Assembly: GCA_902789665.1 (NCBI GenBank)
Contig: CADAOY010000008.1
Location: forward strand, 1 to 61,360
Reading direction: 5' to 3'
Source of the DNA: an uncultured Lachnospiraceae bacterium
GTDB taxonomy: Bacteria > Bacillota > Clostridia > Lachnospirales > Lachnospiraceae
DNA length: 61,360 bases
Below are positions 27,501 to 35,068 of the stretch, piece by piece (position 1 is the stretch's first letter; every line of letters begins with the position of its first letter). A program made the position numbers and the translations under genes. The notes under the pieces are model-generated. The model worked only from the letters and a program-made list of their open reading frames with translations, did no database searches and was not told the origin of the DNA.

Positions 27501-28665
27501 AGCTTTGCTCATTCAGAGAGAATCAGAGAAACTGGTTATTGTACCGGAAGTAATTAATTATACTCTGGATGATCCGTATGTAAGTTATATGCTTGAAGGC
27601 TTTGATAAGGAGCCTACAGTTCTTCCTTTAAGAGATTTAACTGAAGTAACATATACCAACCTTCGAAGTGGTGACTACGCTTTTGTAATCAGTGTTTTAT
27701 CTTCAGATAAGGCATCAATTATGGAAGAAATAAAATATGATACCACTAAGGAAATGGCTATTCAGGATACACAGGTATTTATGATATATCTGGTAATCGG
27801 AGCGGCATTAATAAGCGCCTGGATTACAGCCTTAATTGTAGCTACCTGGGTTAGGGAAACAATTAAGAAGCAGAAAGAGCAGATCGAATTTGTTGAGAAA
27901 CAGGTTAAGATGGGTAATGAAACCATCATGACAATTGCGAGAGCTCTCGATGCCCGTGACCCGAATACAGCCCACCACAGTGAAAGAGTTGCCATTTATT
28001 CTGTGCTTATTGCTGAGCAGCTTGGCATGGATAAGGAAAAAATTGAAAGTCTTCGTAAGACTGCACTTCTTCATGATATTGGTAAGATAGGTATTCCTGA
28101 TGAAATTCTTAAGAAACCGAAAGGGCTGACAGATGACCAGTATCGCATCATGAAGACTCACGTAACCAAAGGTGCTGAGATTCTTAGTAATCTTACGTCT
28201 GTTGATGGCGTTGTGGAAGGTGCGCTTTATCATCATGAAAAATATGATGGAACCGGTTATGTGAAGGGACTTAAAGGTGAAGAGATTCCTTTAAATGGTC
28301 GTATTATCGGTGTTGCCGATGCATTTGATGCCATGACAGCTAACAGAGTATATCGTCAGCAGCTTGATATTGGCTATGTGCTGAACGAATTTGAAAAATT
28401 CAAAGGCAAGCAGTTTGACCCACAGATTGCAGATATTCTTCTTAACTTGATTCATACCGGAGTTATTGACTTAGAGAAGTTATATCCTCCAAGACCAAAG
28501 GATCCTGATTCAGGAGAAAAGAAGGAAGAGTCCAGGGAAGAGACTAAGCCTGAAGAGAAGAAAGAAGAAAACAAGGACGAAACTTCGGATAAGGCTGATA
28601 ATAAAGCAGAAGAAAAAACTGAAGAAAAAACAGAAGAAAAAGCTGATGAAAAGGAGGGCAAGTAA
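24589..28665 (+). CDS. membrane HD-GYP protein with ECF-like TM domain and beta-propeller
   Basis: 1358 residues. Order: five TM helices (about 10-180) resembling an ECF-transporter S-component-like sensor (PLWMDCIGTCFAAYAFGPVAG); charged coiled coil (185-240); TM at 242-262; extracytoplasmic propeller with at least eight Reg_prop repeats such as LWIGTYAGLYRY and VWIGTNDSGV (270-985); Y_Y_Y domain (about 990-1045); TM at 1061-1086; HD-GYP at 1105-1285 with HHSERV, LLHDIGKIGIPDEIL and HHEKYDGTGY; Lys/Glu-rich tail from 1304. HD-GYP proteins degrade c-di-GMP. The GYP itself reads GYV, so activity may be altered. Stop overlaps the next start. Confidence 0.88.
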   Translation: MKNESINSYGKMLLFTTVCIVVDIVGSLIARFYDVPLWMDCIGTCFAAYAFGPVAGMLVGVTTNIILWIVKGTVVWYLIPAAVVGLTVGIAARKKWFEDFYHTMVIATLTTILVVATAIPVNFIFNGARTGNAWGNALVDFFLERRYGVFSYLIGQFYVDFFDKTLTIIFLFLVIHFRRKLKQDKESHTSTNEMVDNLQDDIINRDREKAKRIHDAVEEVTEQIRKEDEKAADDAEKIKTMTKIVILLLIPSLIIGSLKINVSAADDPQIVNDYGAYIQTVYDNRNGLPCGEANDICQTPDGVLWIGTYAGLYRYSGKEFRPMTQFESVRNVNCLYTDYEGRVWIGTNDSGVALMIDGEIIDVIDTEDGLPSNSIQCIHEDCRGDYYIGTTEGVVVYTLSEGLDKANEFLTISNPVSIDADEFKYTYIVDSTGAVYVIEDRKIVQKLVSSNKAYTAVQVESMSEIYIATSNNTIEKFAYNLSGLVLEEEYPCEGLSNIRRIVVKKDTEDKFFCADNGVAYVDANSEYHLLNTNEFDNSIENMIVDYQGNLWFTSSRLGLLKFSRSAVSDIFTSSGTDKAVANAVCEWQGNMYCGTDQGLSVIDDKEKVSIYNSLTDYFSGDRIRSMCVDDDDNLWICVYKKGVYKVTNTGATDRSGIIVTQVGQSAEDAIKDMENPDNTNGPIEEITVDDEVVDETAVEDADTGAIAIEEDYFDAYEGLYYQQGEYAVTEYNVENGLFGSKARVVIKLNDGRVAAAGDGGVTIFAKDGTVTNVEGMEYLAQVLCLCQDSDGRIYAGTDGSGIVVIKDGIIERKITSEGGLSSDVILKVVPSLDGKYFYVITSNELDLLYKDGTIKGINNFPYYNNYDVVEGTNGKIYVSGSSGVYVVNLSDVLENRYGMQYDLLNVEWGFISSLTANASNYLNQDEQYYVCSNQGIYSFNLNDYKPGNQNYRMQIAAVYVDGNPVKIERDGALLIQRESEKLVIVPEVINYTLDDPYVSYMLEGFDKEPTVLPLRDLTEVTYTNLRSGDYAFVISVLSSDKASIMEEIKYDTTKEMAIQDTQVFMIYLVIGAALISAWITALIVATWVRETIKKQKEQIEFVEKQVKMGNETIMTIARALDARDPNTAHHSERVAIYSVLIAEQLGMDKEKIESLRKTALLHDIGKIGIPDEILKKPKGLTDDQYRIMKTHVTKGAEILSNLTSVDGVVEGALYHHEKYDGTGYVKGLKGEEIPLNGRIIGVADAFDAMTANRVYRQQLDIGYVLNEFEKFKGKQFDPQIADILLNLIHTGVIDLEKLYPPRPKDPDSGEKKEESREETKPEEKKEENKDETSDKADNKAEEKTEEKTEEKADEKEGK

Positions 28666-29873
28666 TGAACAGATTTTACAGACAGTTAACATTAGTGCTT
28701 GCGTGCCTCATATGTATAGCAGCTTCAATAGTATATATTCATTTCTTCCCACAAAAGGAAACGGGCTTAAACGAAATCAAAATTGGATATATATATGATG
28801 GCGATATTGCCAATCCTTATACCTATAATTTTGCCAAGGCTGAATATATATTAGAGGATAAGTATCCGGGCAAGGTGGAAAGTATAGTATACAGTAATAT
28901 TCCGGAAGAAAAGGATGTGGAATATGCCAAAAAGTTAGCAGATGCCGGCTGCAATATCATTTTCTTAAACAGCTATGCATCTGATGACGGATTAAAAGAA
29001 CTTGCTCTTAAATATCCTGATGTTCAATTCTGTCAGGCAGCAGGTGATAATCCGAATCTTGACGTAAGATACAGTAATTATCATACATTCATGGGCTCAA
29101 TATATGAGGCCAGATATATTACCGGAGTAATTGCCGGAATGAAATTAAAAGAGATGATTGATAATGGTGTAATAACCACCGAGGATGCAAAACTTGGCTA
29201 TATCGCAGCTTATTCCTGTGCTGATGTAATATCAGGTTATACTGCATATTATCTTGGAGCAGCATCTGTTGTTCCTGAGGTTACAATGGAAGTTACCTAT
29301 ACAGGCAGCTGGGCAAATTATCATCTTGAATATGACAAGTGCAGAGCGTTAATCAATGATGGCTGTGTTATCATATCCCATCATACTGATACATCCGGTT
29401 CTGCAATAGCCTGCGAAGATGCCAGAATTCAGGGTAAAGAGGTATACCATATTGGTTATAATCACAGTATGGAAGATGTGGCACCTACAGCATCCCTGGC
29501 ATCCTGTATGATAAACTGGAAGCCATATATTGTTGGCTCAGTTGAAGCAGTTATGCTTGGTAAGGATATTGAGAAATATGTGTCCGGTAACGTGCATGGC
29601 AAGGACATTGGTGGAGGCTATTCAGAAGGATGGCTGGAAATCACCGGCTTTAATGAACTTAATGCAGCGCCTGGAACAAAGGAAAAGATTGAAGAACTGG
29701 AAGATGCCTTTATATATAATAGAATTAAGGTATTTAAAGGTGACTACATCGGAGTTAATCCGGATGATCCGTCAGATACAATTGATTTAAATAACGGATA
29801 TGATGAATGCGCAAACTCTTCTGCAGCTTCCTTTAATTATGTGCTTAAGGGTGTTATCACAATAGTAGAATGA
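28665..29873 (+). CDS. BMP/Med-family substrate-binding protein
   Basis: 402 residues. An N-terminal uncleaved-looking TM or signal segment (LTLVLACLICIAASIVYIHFF), without a lipobox Cys, is followed by a BMP-family binding fold: IGYIYDGDIANPYTYNFAKAEY, NIIFLNSY, FCQAAGDNP and IISHHTDTSGSA. BMP proteins (such as Med, PnrA) bind nucleosides or similar small molecules. It overlaps the HD-GYP gene by one base (TAATG), and no ABC permease or ATPase follows, so it may act as a sensor partner of the HD-GYP protein rather than a transporter subunit. The Nudix gene overlaps its stop. Confidence 0.8.
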   Translation: MNRFYRQLTLVLACLICIAASIVYIHFFPQKETGLNEIKIGYIYDGDIANPYTYNFAKAEYILEDKYPGKVESIVYSNIPEEKDVEYAKKLADAGCNIIFLNSYASDDGLKELALKYPDVQFCQAAGDNPNLDVRYSNYHTFMGSIYEARYITGVIAGMKLKEMIDNGVITTEDAKLGYIAAYSCADVISGYTAYYLGAASVVPEVTMEVTYTGSWANYHLEYDKCRALINDGCVIISHHTDTSGSAIACEDARIQGKEVYHIGYNHSMEDVAPTASLASCMINWKPYIVGSVEAVMLGKDIEKYVSGNVHGKDIGGGYSEGWLEITGFNELNAAPGTKEKIEELEDAFIYNRIKVFKGDYIGVNPDDPSDTIDLNNGYDECANSSAASFNYVLKGVITIVE

Positions 29874-30325
29874 AAGAAACCACACTTTGTTACATAAAAA
29901 AGAATAATGAATATCTTTTTATGCTGCGTAATAAAAAAACTAATGACCCAAATGGCGGCAAATATATCGGAGTTGGCGGAAAACTTGAAAAAGGCGAAAC
30001 GCCTCTTCAGTGCGTCATAAGGGAGATAAAGGAAGAAACAAATCTTAAAGTTATTAGTCCAACATTAAGAGGAGAGATTTATTTTTACTCAGATACCTAT
30101 GATGATGAGAAAATGTATCTCTTCATAGCGGATAAATATGAAGGCGATGTGGATTACGACTGCAATGAAGGCACCCTAAAGTGGATAAGTAAGGAAGATA
30201 TCATGGGACTTAACCTTTGGGAAGGGGACAGAGTCTTCCTAAAAGAATTACTCGAAAGCGATGATTACATTAATTTAAGTCTCTGGTATGAAGGAGATAA
30301 ATTAGTCAGGACAAAACGGGGGTAA
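29870..30325 (+). CDS. Nudix hydrolase (MutT-like)
   Basis: 151 residues. The Nudix box GGKLEKGETPLQCVIREIKEET starts near residue 42 and has the full set G, E, REIKEE. Such enzymes hydrolyse nucleoside diphosphate derivatives, for example 8-oxo-dGTP, with Mg2+. The start overlaps the BMP gene by 4 bp (ATGA). The precise substrate is not predictable. The linkage to a BMP protein that may bind nucleosides is suggestive only. Confidence 0.88.
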   Translation: MKETTLCYIKKNNEYLFMLRNKKTNDPNGGKYIGVGGKLEKGETPLQCVIREIKEETNLKVISPTLRGEIYFYSDTYDDEKMYLFIADKYEGDVDYDCNEGTLKWISKEDIMGLNLWEGDRVFLKELLESDDYINLSLWYEGDKLVRTKRG

Positions 30326-30331
30326 GGAAAA

Positions 30332-31519
30332 TTGAAATACAACACAAGACTGGTACTTATGTCCATAGCCATAATCGTGGTGCCAATCGCTCTTTTACTC
30401 ATAACCTTCACCCTTTATTCGGTGGATACGGGAGCCAGCATAAATATCTCGGAGGATGCAGTAATATTCAGTAAGGAAACTTTTATCGCCATTGTGGTTT
30501 CCCTCTTTGCGGTCCTTACCATAACCAGCGTTGGAATAACCATCTGGTACAAAATCTCCGTCTTCAAACCTCTCTCAAGACTTGACGAAGCAATCAGGCA
30601 GATTGAAGAAGGCGACCTTGATACACCCCTTGAAAGAGAATCGGGAGAACTTGGTAATCTGTTCGATGATTTTGAAAATATGAGACTTACTCTTAATGAT
30701 TCCATCGACACACTAATTGAGTATGACAGATTCGGAAGAGAGTTGGTAAGCAACATATCTCATGACCTTCGTACACCAATAACTTCCATTAAGGGTTATG
30801 TGGAAGGTATAATGGATAATGTTGCAGATACTCCTGAGAAAAAGGAAAGATATATTAAAACCATATATAAAAAAGCCAGGGATATGGATCAGCTGGTTAA
30901 TGAATTAAGCGTTTTCTCCAAGATAGACAACGACAACATAACATATAATATGGAAGTGATACCTATATGCGGGTATTTTGACGATTGTGCTGATGAACTT
31001 TCCATGGATGCTGAATCACATGGTTTTGATTTTGTATATGATAATAAATTGGACCGTGATGTTCAGGTTGAGATGGACCCTGAGCAGATGACGAGAGTTA
31101 TTAATAATATAGTAAATAATTCTTTTAAGTATGCGAAGGAAGACAATAATAAGATTGAGTTAAAACTCTTCATGGAAGACGAGAATGTAGCCATATCTTT
31201 TAAGGATAATGGCAAGGGAATCAGTCCGAAAGATGCGGAGAGAATCTTCGAAAGATTCTACAGAACTGATGAATCAAGAGGCTCAGCCACAGGCGGAAGC
31301 GGCATAGGTTTATCAATAGTTCAGAAGGTCGTTGAGGCCCATGGCGGCGTTGTATCTGCAAATGGAGAACTGGGAAAAGGCCTGGAAATCAAAATCATCC
31401 TGCCTTTGTATGATGCGAATTCCACAGATAAGAAGCATAAAGTTAAGGATGAGAATGTAAGATCATCCAAGTTAAATAATATATTAAATAAAAAATATCC
31501 GAGAGGAAATAAAAAATAA
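30332..31519 (+). CDS. sensor histidine kinase
   Basis: 395 residues. The TTG start follows AAGGAA; no better ATG exists before residue 10. Two TM helices (about 8-28 and 55-75) bracket a short outside loop. HAMP at 78-130, HisKA with NISHDLRTPITSIKGY (phosphorylated His) near 150, HATPase with MTRVINNIVNNSFKYA, FKDNGKGISP and GGSGIGLSIV to about residue 355. A basic tail ends it. The partner response regulator follows after 10 bp. The signal is unknown. Confidence 0.92.
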   Translation: MKYNTRLVLMSIAIIVVPIALLLITFTLYSVDTGASINISEDAVIFSKETFIAIVVSLFAVLTITSVGITIWYKISVFKPLSRLDEAIRQIEEGDLDTPLERESGELGNLFDDFENMRLTLNDSIDTLIEYDRFGRELVSNISHDLRTPITSIKGYVEGIMDNVADTPEKKERYIKTIYKKARDMDQLVNELSVFSKIDNDNITYNMEVIPICGYFDDCADELSMDAESHGFDFVYDNKLDRDVQVEMDPEQMTRVINNIVNNSFKYAKEDNNKIELKLFMEDENVAISFKDNGKGISPKDAERIFERFYRTDESRGSATGGSGIGLSIVQKVVEAHGGVVSANGELGKGLEIKIILPLYDANSTDKKHKVKDENVRSSKLNNILNKKYPRGNKK

Positions 31520-31529
31520 GGAGGCCACA

Positions 31530-32222
31530 ATGTCAAAAATTCTCATAGTTGAAGATGAATTGGAAATTGCGGAATTAGAGAAAGATTATCTTGAGAAGGA
31601 AGGTTTTGAAGTTACCATTGAAGGGGATGGTAAAAAGGGACTTGAGAAAATTCTCACCAAGGAATTTGATTTAGTACTTCTTGATATCATGCTCCCTAAT
31701 ATGAGCGGACTTGAAATATGCAGGGAAGCACGTAAGAATGTGAATATTCCTATCATCATGGTCAGTGCACGTAAGGAAGAAAATGATAAGGTTAAAGGCC
31801 TTGAGTGCGGAGCTGATGATTATATCACCAAGTCCTTCAGCCCAAGTGAACTTGTGGCAAGAGTCAAGGCTCATCTTCAGAGATATGACAGACTTGTTTC
31901 CGGAAATCTTGAGAATGATATCATTGAGGTTAAAGGTCTTAGAATCGACAAGACTGCTCACAGAGTCTTCGTTGATGGCGTGGAGAAAATCTTCACCAAT
32001 AAGGAATTTGATTTACTTACCTTCCTGGCTCAGAATCCAAACAGAGTTTTCACTAAAGAAGAATTATTTAAAACCATCTGGGAAATGGACCCGTCAGGAG
32101 ATATTGCCACAGTAACTGTACATATTAAGAAAATCAGGGAGAAAGTTGAGACTGATTCACAGAATCCTGATTATATTGAAACCATCTGGGGTAAGGGATA
32201 CAGATTCAAGGCACAGGTGTAA
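31530..32222 (+). CDS. OmpR-family response regulator
   Basis: 230 residues. Receiver at 1-115 with acidic pair VEDE, phospho-acceptor LLDIML near residue 53 and the switch Lys in YITKSFSP (usual TKPF has Ser for Pro here). A winged-helix DNA-binding domain follows at 130-228 (NKEFDLLTFLAQNPNRVFTKEELF, GDIATVTVHIKKIREK). AAGGAGG lies 8 bases upstream. It forms an operon with the kinase just upstream. Targets unknown. Confidence 0.93.
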   Translation: MSKILIVEDELEIAELEKDYLEKEGFEVTIEGDGKKGLEKILTKEFDLVLLDIMLPNMSGLEICREARKNVNIPIIMVSARKEENDKVKGLECGADDYITKSFSPSELVARVKAHLQRYDRLVSGNLENDIIEVKGLRIDKTAHRVFVDGVEKIFTNKEFDLLTFLAQNPNRVFTKEELFKTIWEMDPSGDIATVTVHIKKIREKVETDSQNPDYIETIWGKGYRFKAQV

Positions 32223-32224
32223 AG

Positions 32225-32866
32225 TTGGATTTAATTGTTAGAGAAGATAAAGACATACTGGTAGCATACAAAAAGCCGGGCATGGCTACCCAGAGCAGCA
32301 ATATAAGGTCGGATGACCTTTACAGCGTGCTGATGAAATATCTTAAAGCCGGGGGAGCCCAAAAACCGGAGATACATCTGATTAACAGAATAGATCAGAA
32401 TGTTTCCGGGCTAGTACTGTGCGCCCTTAATAAAAGGTCTGCGGCAGTTCTTAGCAGGGATTTACAGGAGGGAAGGATAACCAAACGCTATAAGGCTACT
32501 GTAATGAGGGAACCGAAGGACAGGGAAGGTACCCTGAGGGACCGGATTTATTTTGATAATAAGGAAAATAAAAGTTATGTGGTAAGGGAGGATGACCCAA
32601 GATTTCCTGAGGGAAAGCCTTCGGAACTTAGGTTTAAGGTGATTGGGAAGAACCTTCTGGATATAGAACTTATAACAGGAAGGCATCATCAGATAAGATG
32701 TCAGCTGGGGCATATTGGCTGCCCAATTATGGGGGATTATAAATATGCTTCCCCTGAAATAATTAAGGACTTTGACCAAAGCAGACTTAATGGAATTGCA
32801 CTTTGTGCATATCACCTTGAGTTTAATCATCCGGCAACGGGTGAGAGAATAATTGTAGAAATATAG
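32225..32866 (+). CDS. RluA-family pseudouridine synthase
   Basis: 213 residues, TTG start with AGGTG five bases before. The catalytic-Asp motif reads NRIDQNVSGLVL near residue 57 (family RLDxxTSG), then ITKRYKATV and GRHHQIRCQLGHIGCPIMGDYKY. No N-terminal S4 domain, so it is a short RluA type. The substrate RNA (23S or tRNA) cannot be told. It begins 3 bp after the response regulator and precedes ahcY. Confidence 0.88.
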   Translation: MDLIVREDKDILVAYKKPGMATQSSNIRSDDLYSVLMKYLKAGGAQKPEIHLINRIDQNVSGLVLCALNKRSAAVLSRDLQEGRITKRYKATVMREPKDREGTLRDRIYFDNKENKSYVVREDDPRFPEGKPSELRFKVIGKNLLDIELITGRHHQIRCQLGHIGCPIMGDYKYASPEIIKDFDQSRLNGIALCAYHLEFNHPATGERIIVEI

Positions 32867-32875
32867 GAGAGAAAA

Positions 32876-34117
32876 ATGGCAAGCGAAATTAAAGACATTA
32901 ACTTAGCTCCATCAGGAGAAACCAAAATCGAGTGGGTAAAGAGAAATTGTAATTTACTTAGAACCTTAGAGGAAGAATTCAGTAAGACAAAGCCTTTCCA
33001 GGGTAAGAAGATTGCACTTTCGGTACATCTTGAAGCCAAGACTGCTTATCTTTGTAAGGTGTTGGCAGCAGGCGGAGCTGAAATGTATATTACAGGCTCT
33101 AACCCGTTATCAACTCAGGATGATGTGGCAGCAGCACTGGTTAAGGCAGGACTTGAGGTTCATGCATGGCATGGAACAACTGAAGAAGAATATAATTCTC
33201 ACATCAGAAGCGTATTAAGCGTAGGCCCTAATATCATTATTGATGATGGCGGCGACCTGGTTAATATGATGCATACCGAATTCGTGGACTTAATTCCGAA
33301 TGTTATCGGCGGATGCGAGGAAACAACCACAGGTATTATCAGACTTGAAAACATGAACAGGGAAGGAGCACTTAAGTTCCCGATGGTTAAGGTTAATAAT
33401 GCAGACTGCAAGCACCTTTTCGACAACAGATACGGTACAGGTCAGTCAGTATGGGATGGCATTAACAGAACAACAAACTTAATTGTCGCTGGCAAAATCG
33501 TCGTCGTGGCAGGTTACGGCTGGTGCGGTAAGGGTACAGCCATGAGAGCCAAAGGCCTCGGCGCAAGAGTTGTGATTACTGAGGTTGATCCGATTAAGGC
33601 TATTGAGGCTGTAATGGACGGTTTTGATGTAATGCCTATGAAGGAAGCCGCAAAGGTTGGTGATTTCTTCGTAACAGTTACAGGCTGCGATAAAGTAATC
33701 GATGCTGAGGACATGGCCGAGATGAAGGATGGAGCAATACTTTGTAATGCAGGCCACTTCGACTGCGAGATTGATATGGCATATCTTAAGGCCAATGCAG
33801 TAGAGTCAAAGGAAATGCGTAATAATATTATGGGATATAAACTTCCTACAGGTCAGTGGATCTGCGTAATTGCAGAAGGAAGACTGGTTAACCTGGCGGC
33901 CGGAGACGGACATCCTGCAGAAATTATGGATATGAGCTTTGCAATCCAGGCGCTTTCAGCCAAGTACTTAGTTGAGAACCAGGGCAAGCTGGATTCCATG
34001 TTAATTGATGTACCAAGGGAAGTAGATATGGATGTAGCATATAGAAAACTTAAGTTCCTTGGTAAGGACATTGATGTATTAACACCGGAGCAGAAGAAAT
34101 ATTTAGGAGTTGAATAA
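32876..34117 (+). CDS. ahcY: adenosylhomocysteinase (SAH hydrolase)
   Basis: 413 residues. NAD-dependent hydrolysis of S-adenosylhomocysteine to adenosine and homocysteine, in the SAM recycling cycle. NCNLLRTLEEEF near residue 22, SNPLSTQDDVAAAL near 75, GGCEETTTGI near 142 and the NAD-binding VAGYGWCGKGTA near 205 are visible, with HPAEIMDMSFA and the C-terminal Lys/Tyr region (KKYLGVE). Length is in the range of short prokaryotic SahH. AGGAGAG precedes the ATG; a terminator follows. Confidence 0.96.
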   Translation: MASEIKDINLAPSGETKIEWVKRNCNLLRTLEEEFSKTKPFQGKKIALSVHLEAKTAYLCKVLAAGGAEMYITGSNPLSTQDDVAAALVKAGLEVHAWHGTTEEEYNSHIRSVLSVGPNIIIDDGGDLVNMMHTEFVDLIPNVIGGCEETTTGIIRLENMNREGALKFPMVKVNNADCKHLFDNRYGTGQSVWDGINRTTNLIVAGKIVVVAGYGWCGKGTAMRAKGLGARVVITEVDPIKAIEAVMDGFDVMPMKEAAKVGDFFVTVTGCDKVIDAEDMAEMKDGAILCNAGHFDCEIDMAYLKANAVESKEMRNNIMGYKLPTGQWICVIAEGRLVNLAAGDGHPAEIMDMSFAIQALSAKYLVENQGKLDSMLIDVPREVDMDVAYRKLKFLGKDIDVLTPEQKKYLGVE

Positions 34118-34125
34118 ATTGATTT

Positions 34126-34153
34126 AAGAGCCGGCTTTGGGGAGCCGGTTCTT
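34126..34153 (+). terminator. terminator after ahcY
   Basis: Stem AAGAGCCGGCT / AGCCGGTTCTT (11 pairs, one G-T) with loop TTGGGG. It is followed only by TTGG, not a full T run, so efficiency may be moderate. Confidence 0.7.
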
Positions 34154-34165
34154 TGGACCATGAGT

Positions 34166-34194
34166 TTGACAGAAAAAGTCTGTAATGCTATGAT
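34166..34194 (+). promoter_or_regulatory. sigma-A promoter of the binding-protein gene
   Basis: TTGACA at 34166-34171 and TATGAT at 34189-34194 with a 17-bp spacer; TG at 34186-34187 adds an extended -10 element. It lies 44 bp before the gene. Confidence 0.85.
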
Positions 34195-34237
34195 AATAGC
34201 GCTTTATTATTAATATGTTGTTATAAAAAGGAGAGAG

Positions 34238-35041
34238 ATGATGAAAAAGTTAGTTGCATTAGTACTTGCACTTTCACTTTGTGCACTTACATTAGCAGGA
34301 TGTTCAGGTTCAGGCAGTAATTCTTTATCAGACTGGGAGTACATCCAGGATAAGGGAACATTGGTAATTGGTATTACATATTTCGAGCCAATGAACTATT
34401 TTGATGGTGATGGAAAGTTAGTTGGTTTTGAGACAGAATTTGCTGAGGCAGTTTGTGCTGAACTTGGTGTAGAGCCTGTATTCCAGGAAATCGAGTGGGA
34501 GCAGAAGGAAACAGAACTTAAGTCAAGAAACATTGACTGTATCTGGAATGGTCTTACAATTACAGATGAAAGAAAAGAGAATATGGCTTTCTCAACACCA
34601 TATGTTAATAACTATCAGGCAGTTGTAATCAGAAAGGCTGATGCTGACAAGTATACAGATCTTGCTTCACTTGCAGGCGCTAAGCTTTGTGCTGAGAATG
34701 GTTCTGCTGGTGAAGAAGCAATCCAGGGAGATGAGAATCTTTCAGGCGCAGCTTATACAGCAATGGATGCACAGAAGAGTGCACTCTTAGAGGTTAAGGC
34801 AGGTGCTTCTGATGCAGCAGTTATCGATGTTGTATATGCTAATGCAGTTGTTAAGGATGATACAGATTATTCTGACTTAATGATTATGGATGTTGAACTT
34901 GCTCAGGAATTATACGGTATCGGTTTAAGACTTGAAGATACAGAAACACTTGAGAAAATAAATGCAGCAATTGAGAAAGTTAAAGCAGATGGTACACTTG
35001 ATGCTTTAGCTGAGAAGTATGGGGTTAATCTTTGTGATTAA
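34238..35041 (+). CDS. amino-acid ABC transporter substrate-binding lipoprotein
   Basis: 267 residues with signal peptide and lipobox LTLAGC (Cys22). The body is a family-3 solute-binding protein: KGTLVIGITYFEPMNYFDGDGKLVGFETEFAEAV-type start, DCIWNGLTITDERK, and YGIGLRLEDTETLEKINAAIEK near the end. It binds a polar amino acid; specificity cannot be read. Two tandem ATGs (34238, 34241) exist after GGAGAGAG. The cognate permease and ATPase lie 1.25 kb downstream under another promoter. Confidence 0.9.
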   Translation: MMKKLVALVLALSLCALTLAGCSGSGSNSLSDWEYIQDKGTLVIGITYFEPMNYFDGDGKLVGFETEFAEAVCAELGVEPVFQEIEWEQKETELKSRNIDCIWNGLTITDERKENMAFSTPYVNNYQAVVIRKADADKYTDLASLAGAKLCAENGSAGEEAIQGDENLSGAAYTAMDAQKSALLEVKAGASDAAVIDVVYANAVVKDDTDYSDLMIMDVELAQELYGIGLRLEDTETLEKINAAIEKVKADGTLDALAEKYGVNLCD

Positions 35042-35068
35042 TATGTGTATTGGAAGGAGAATTAAGAG

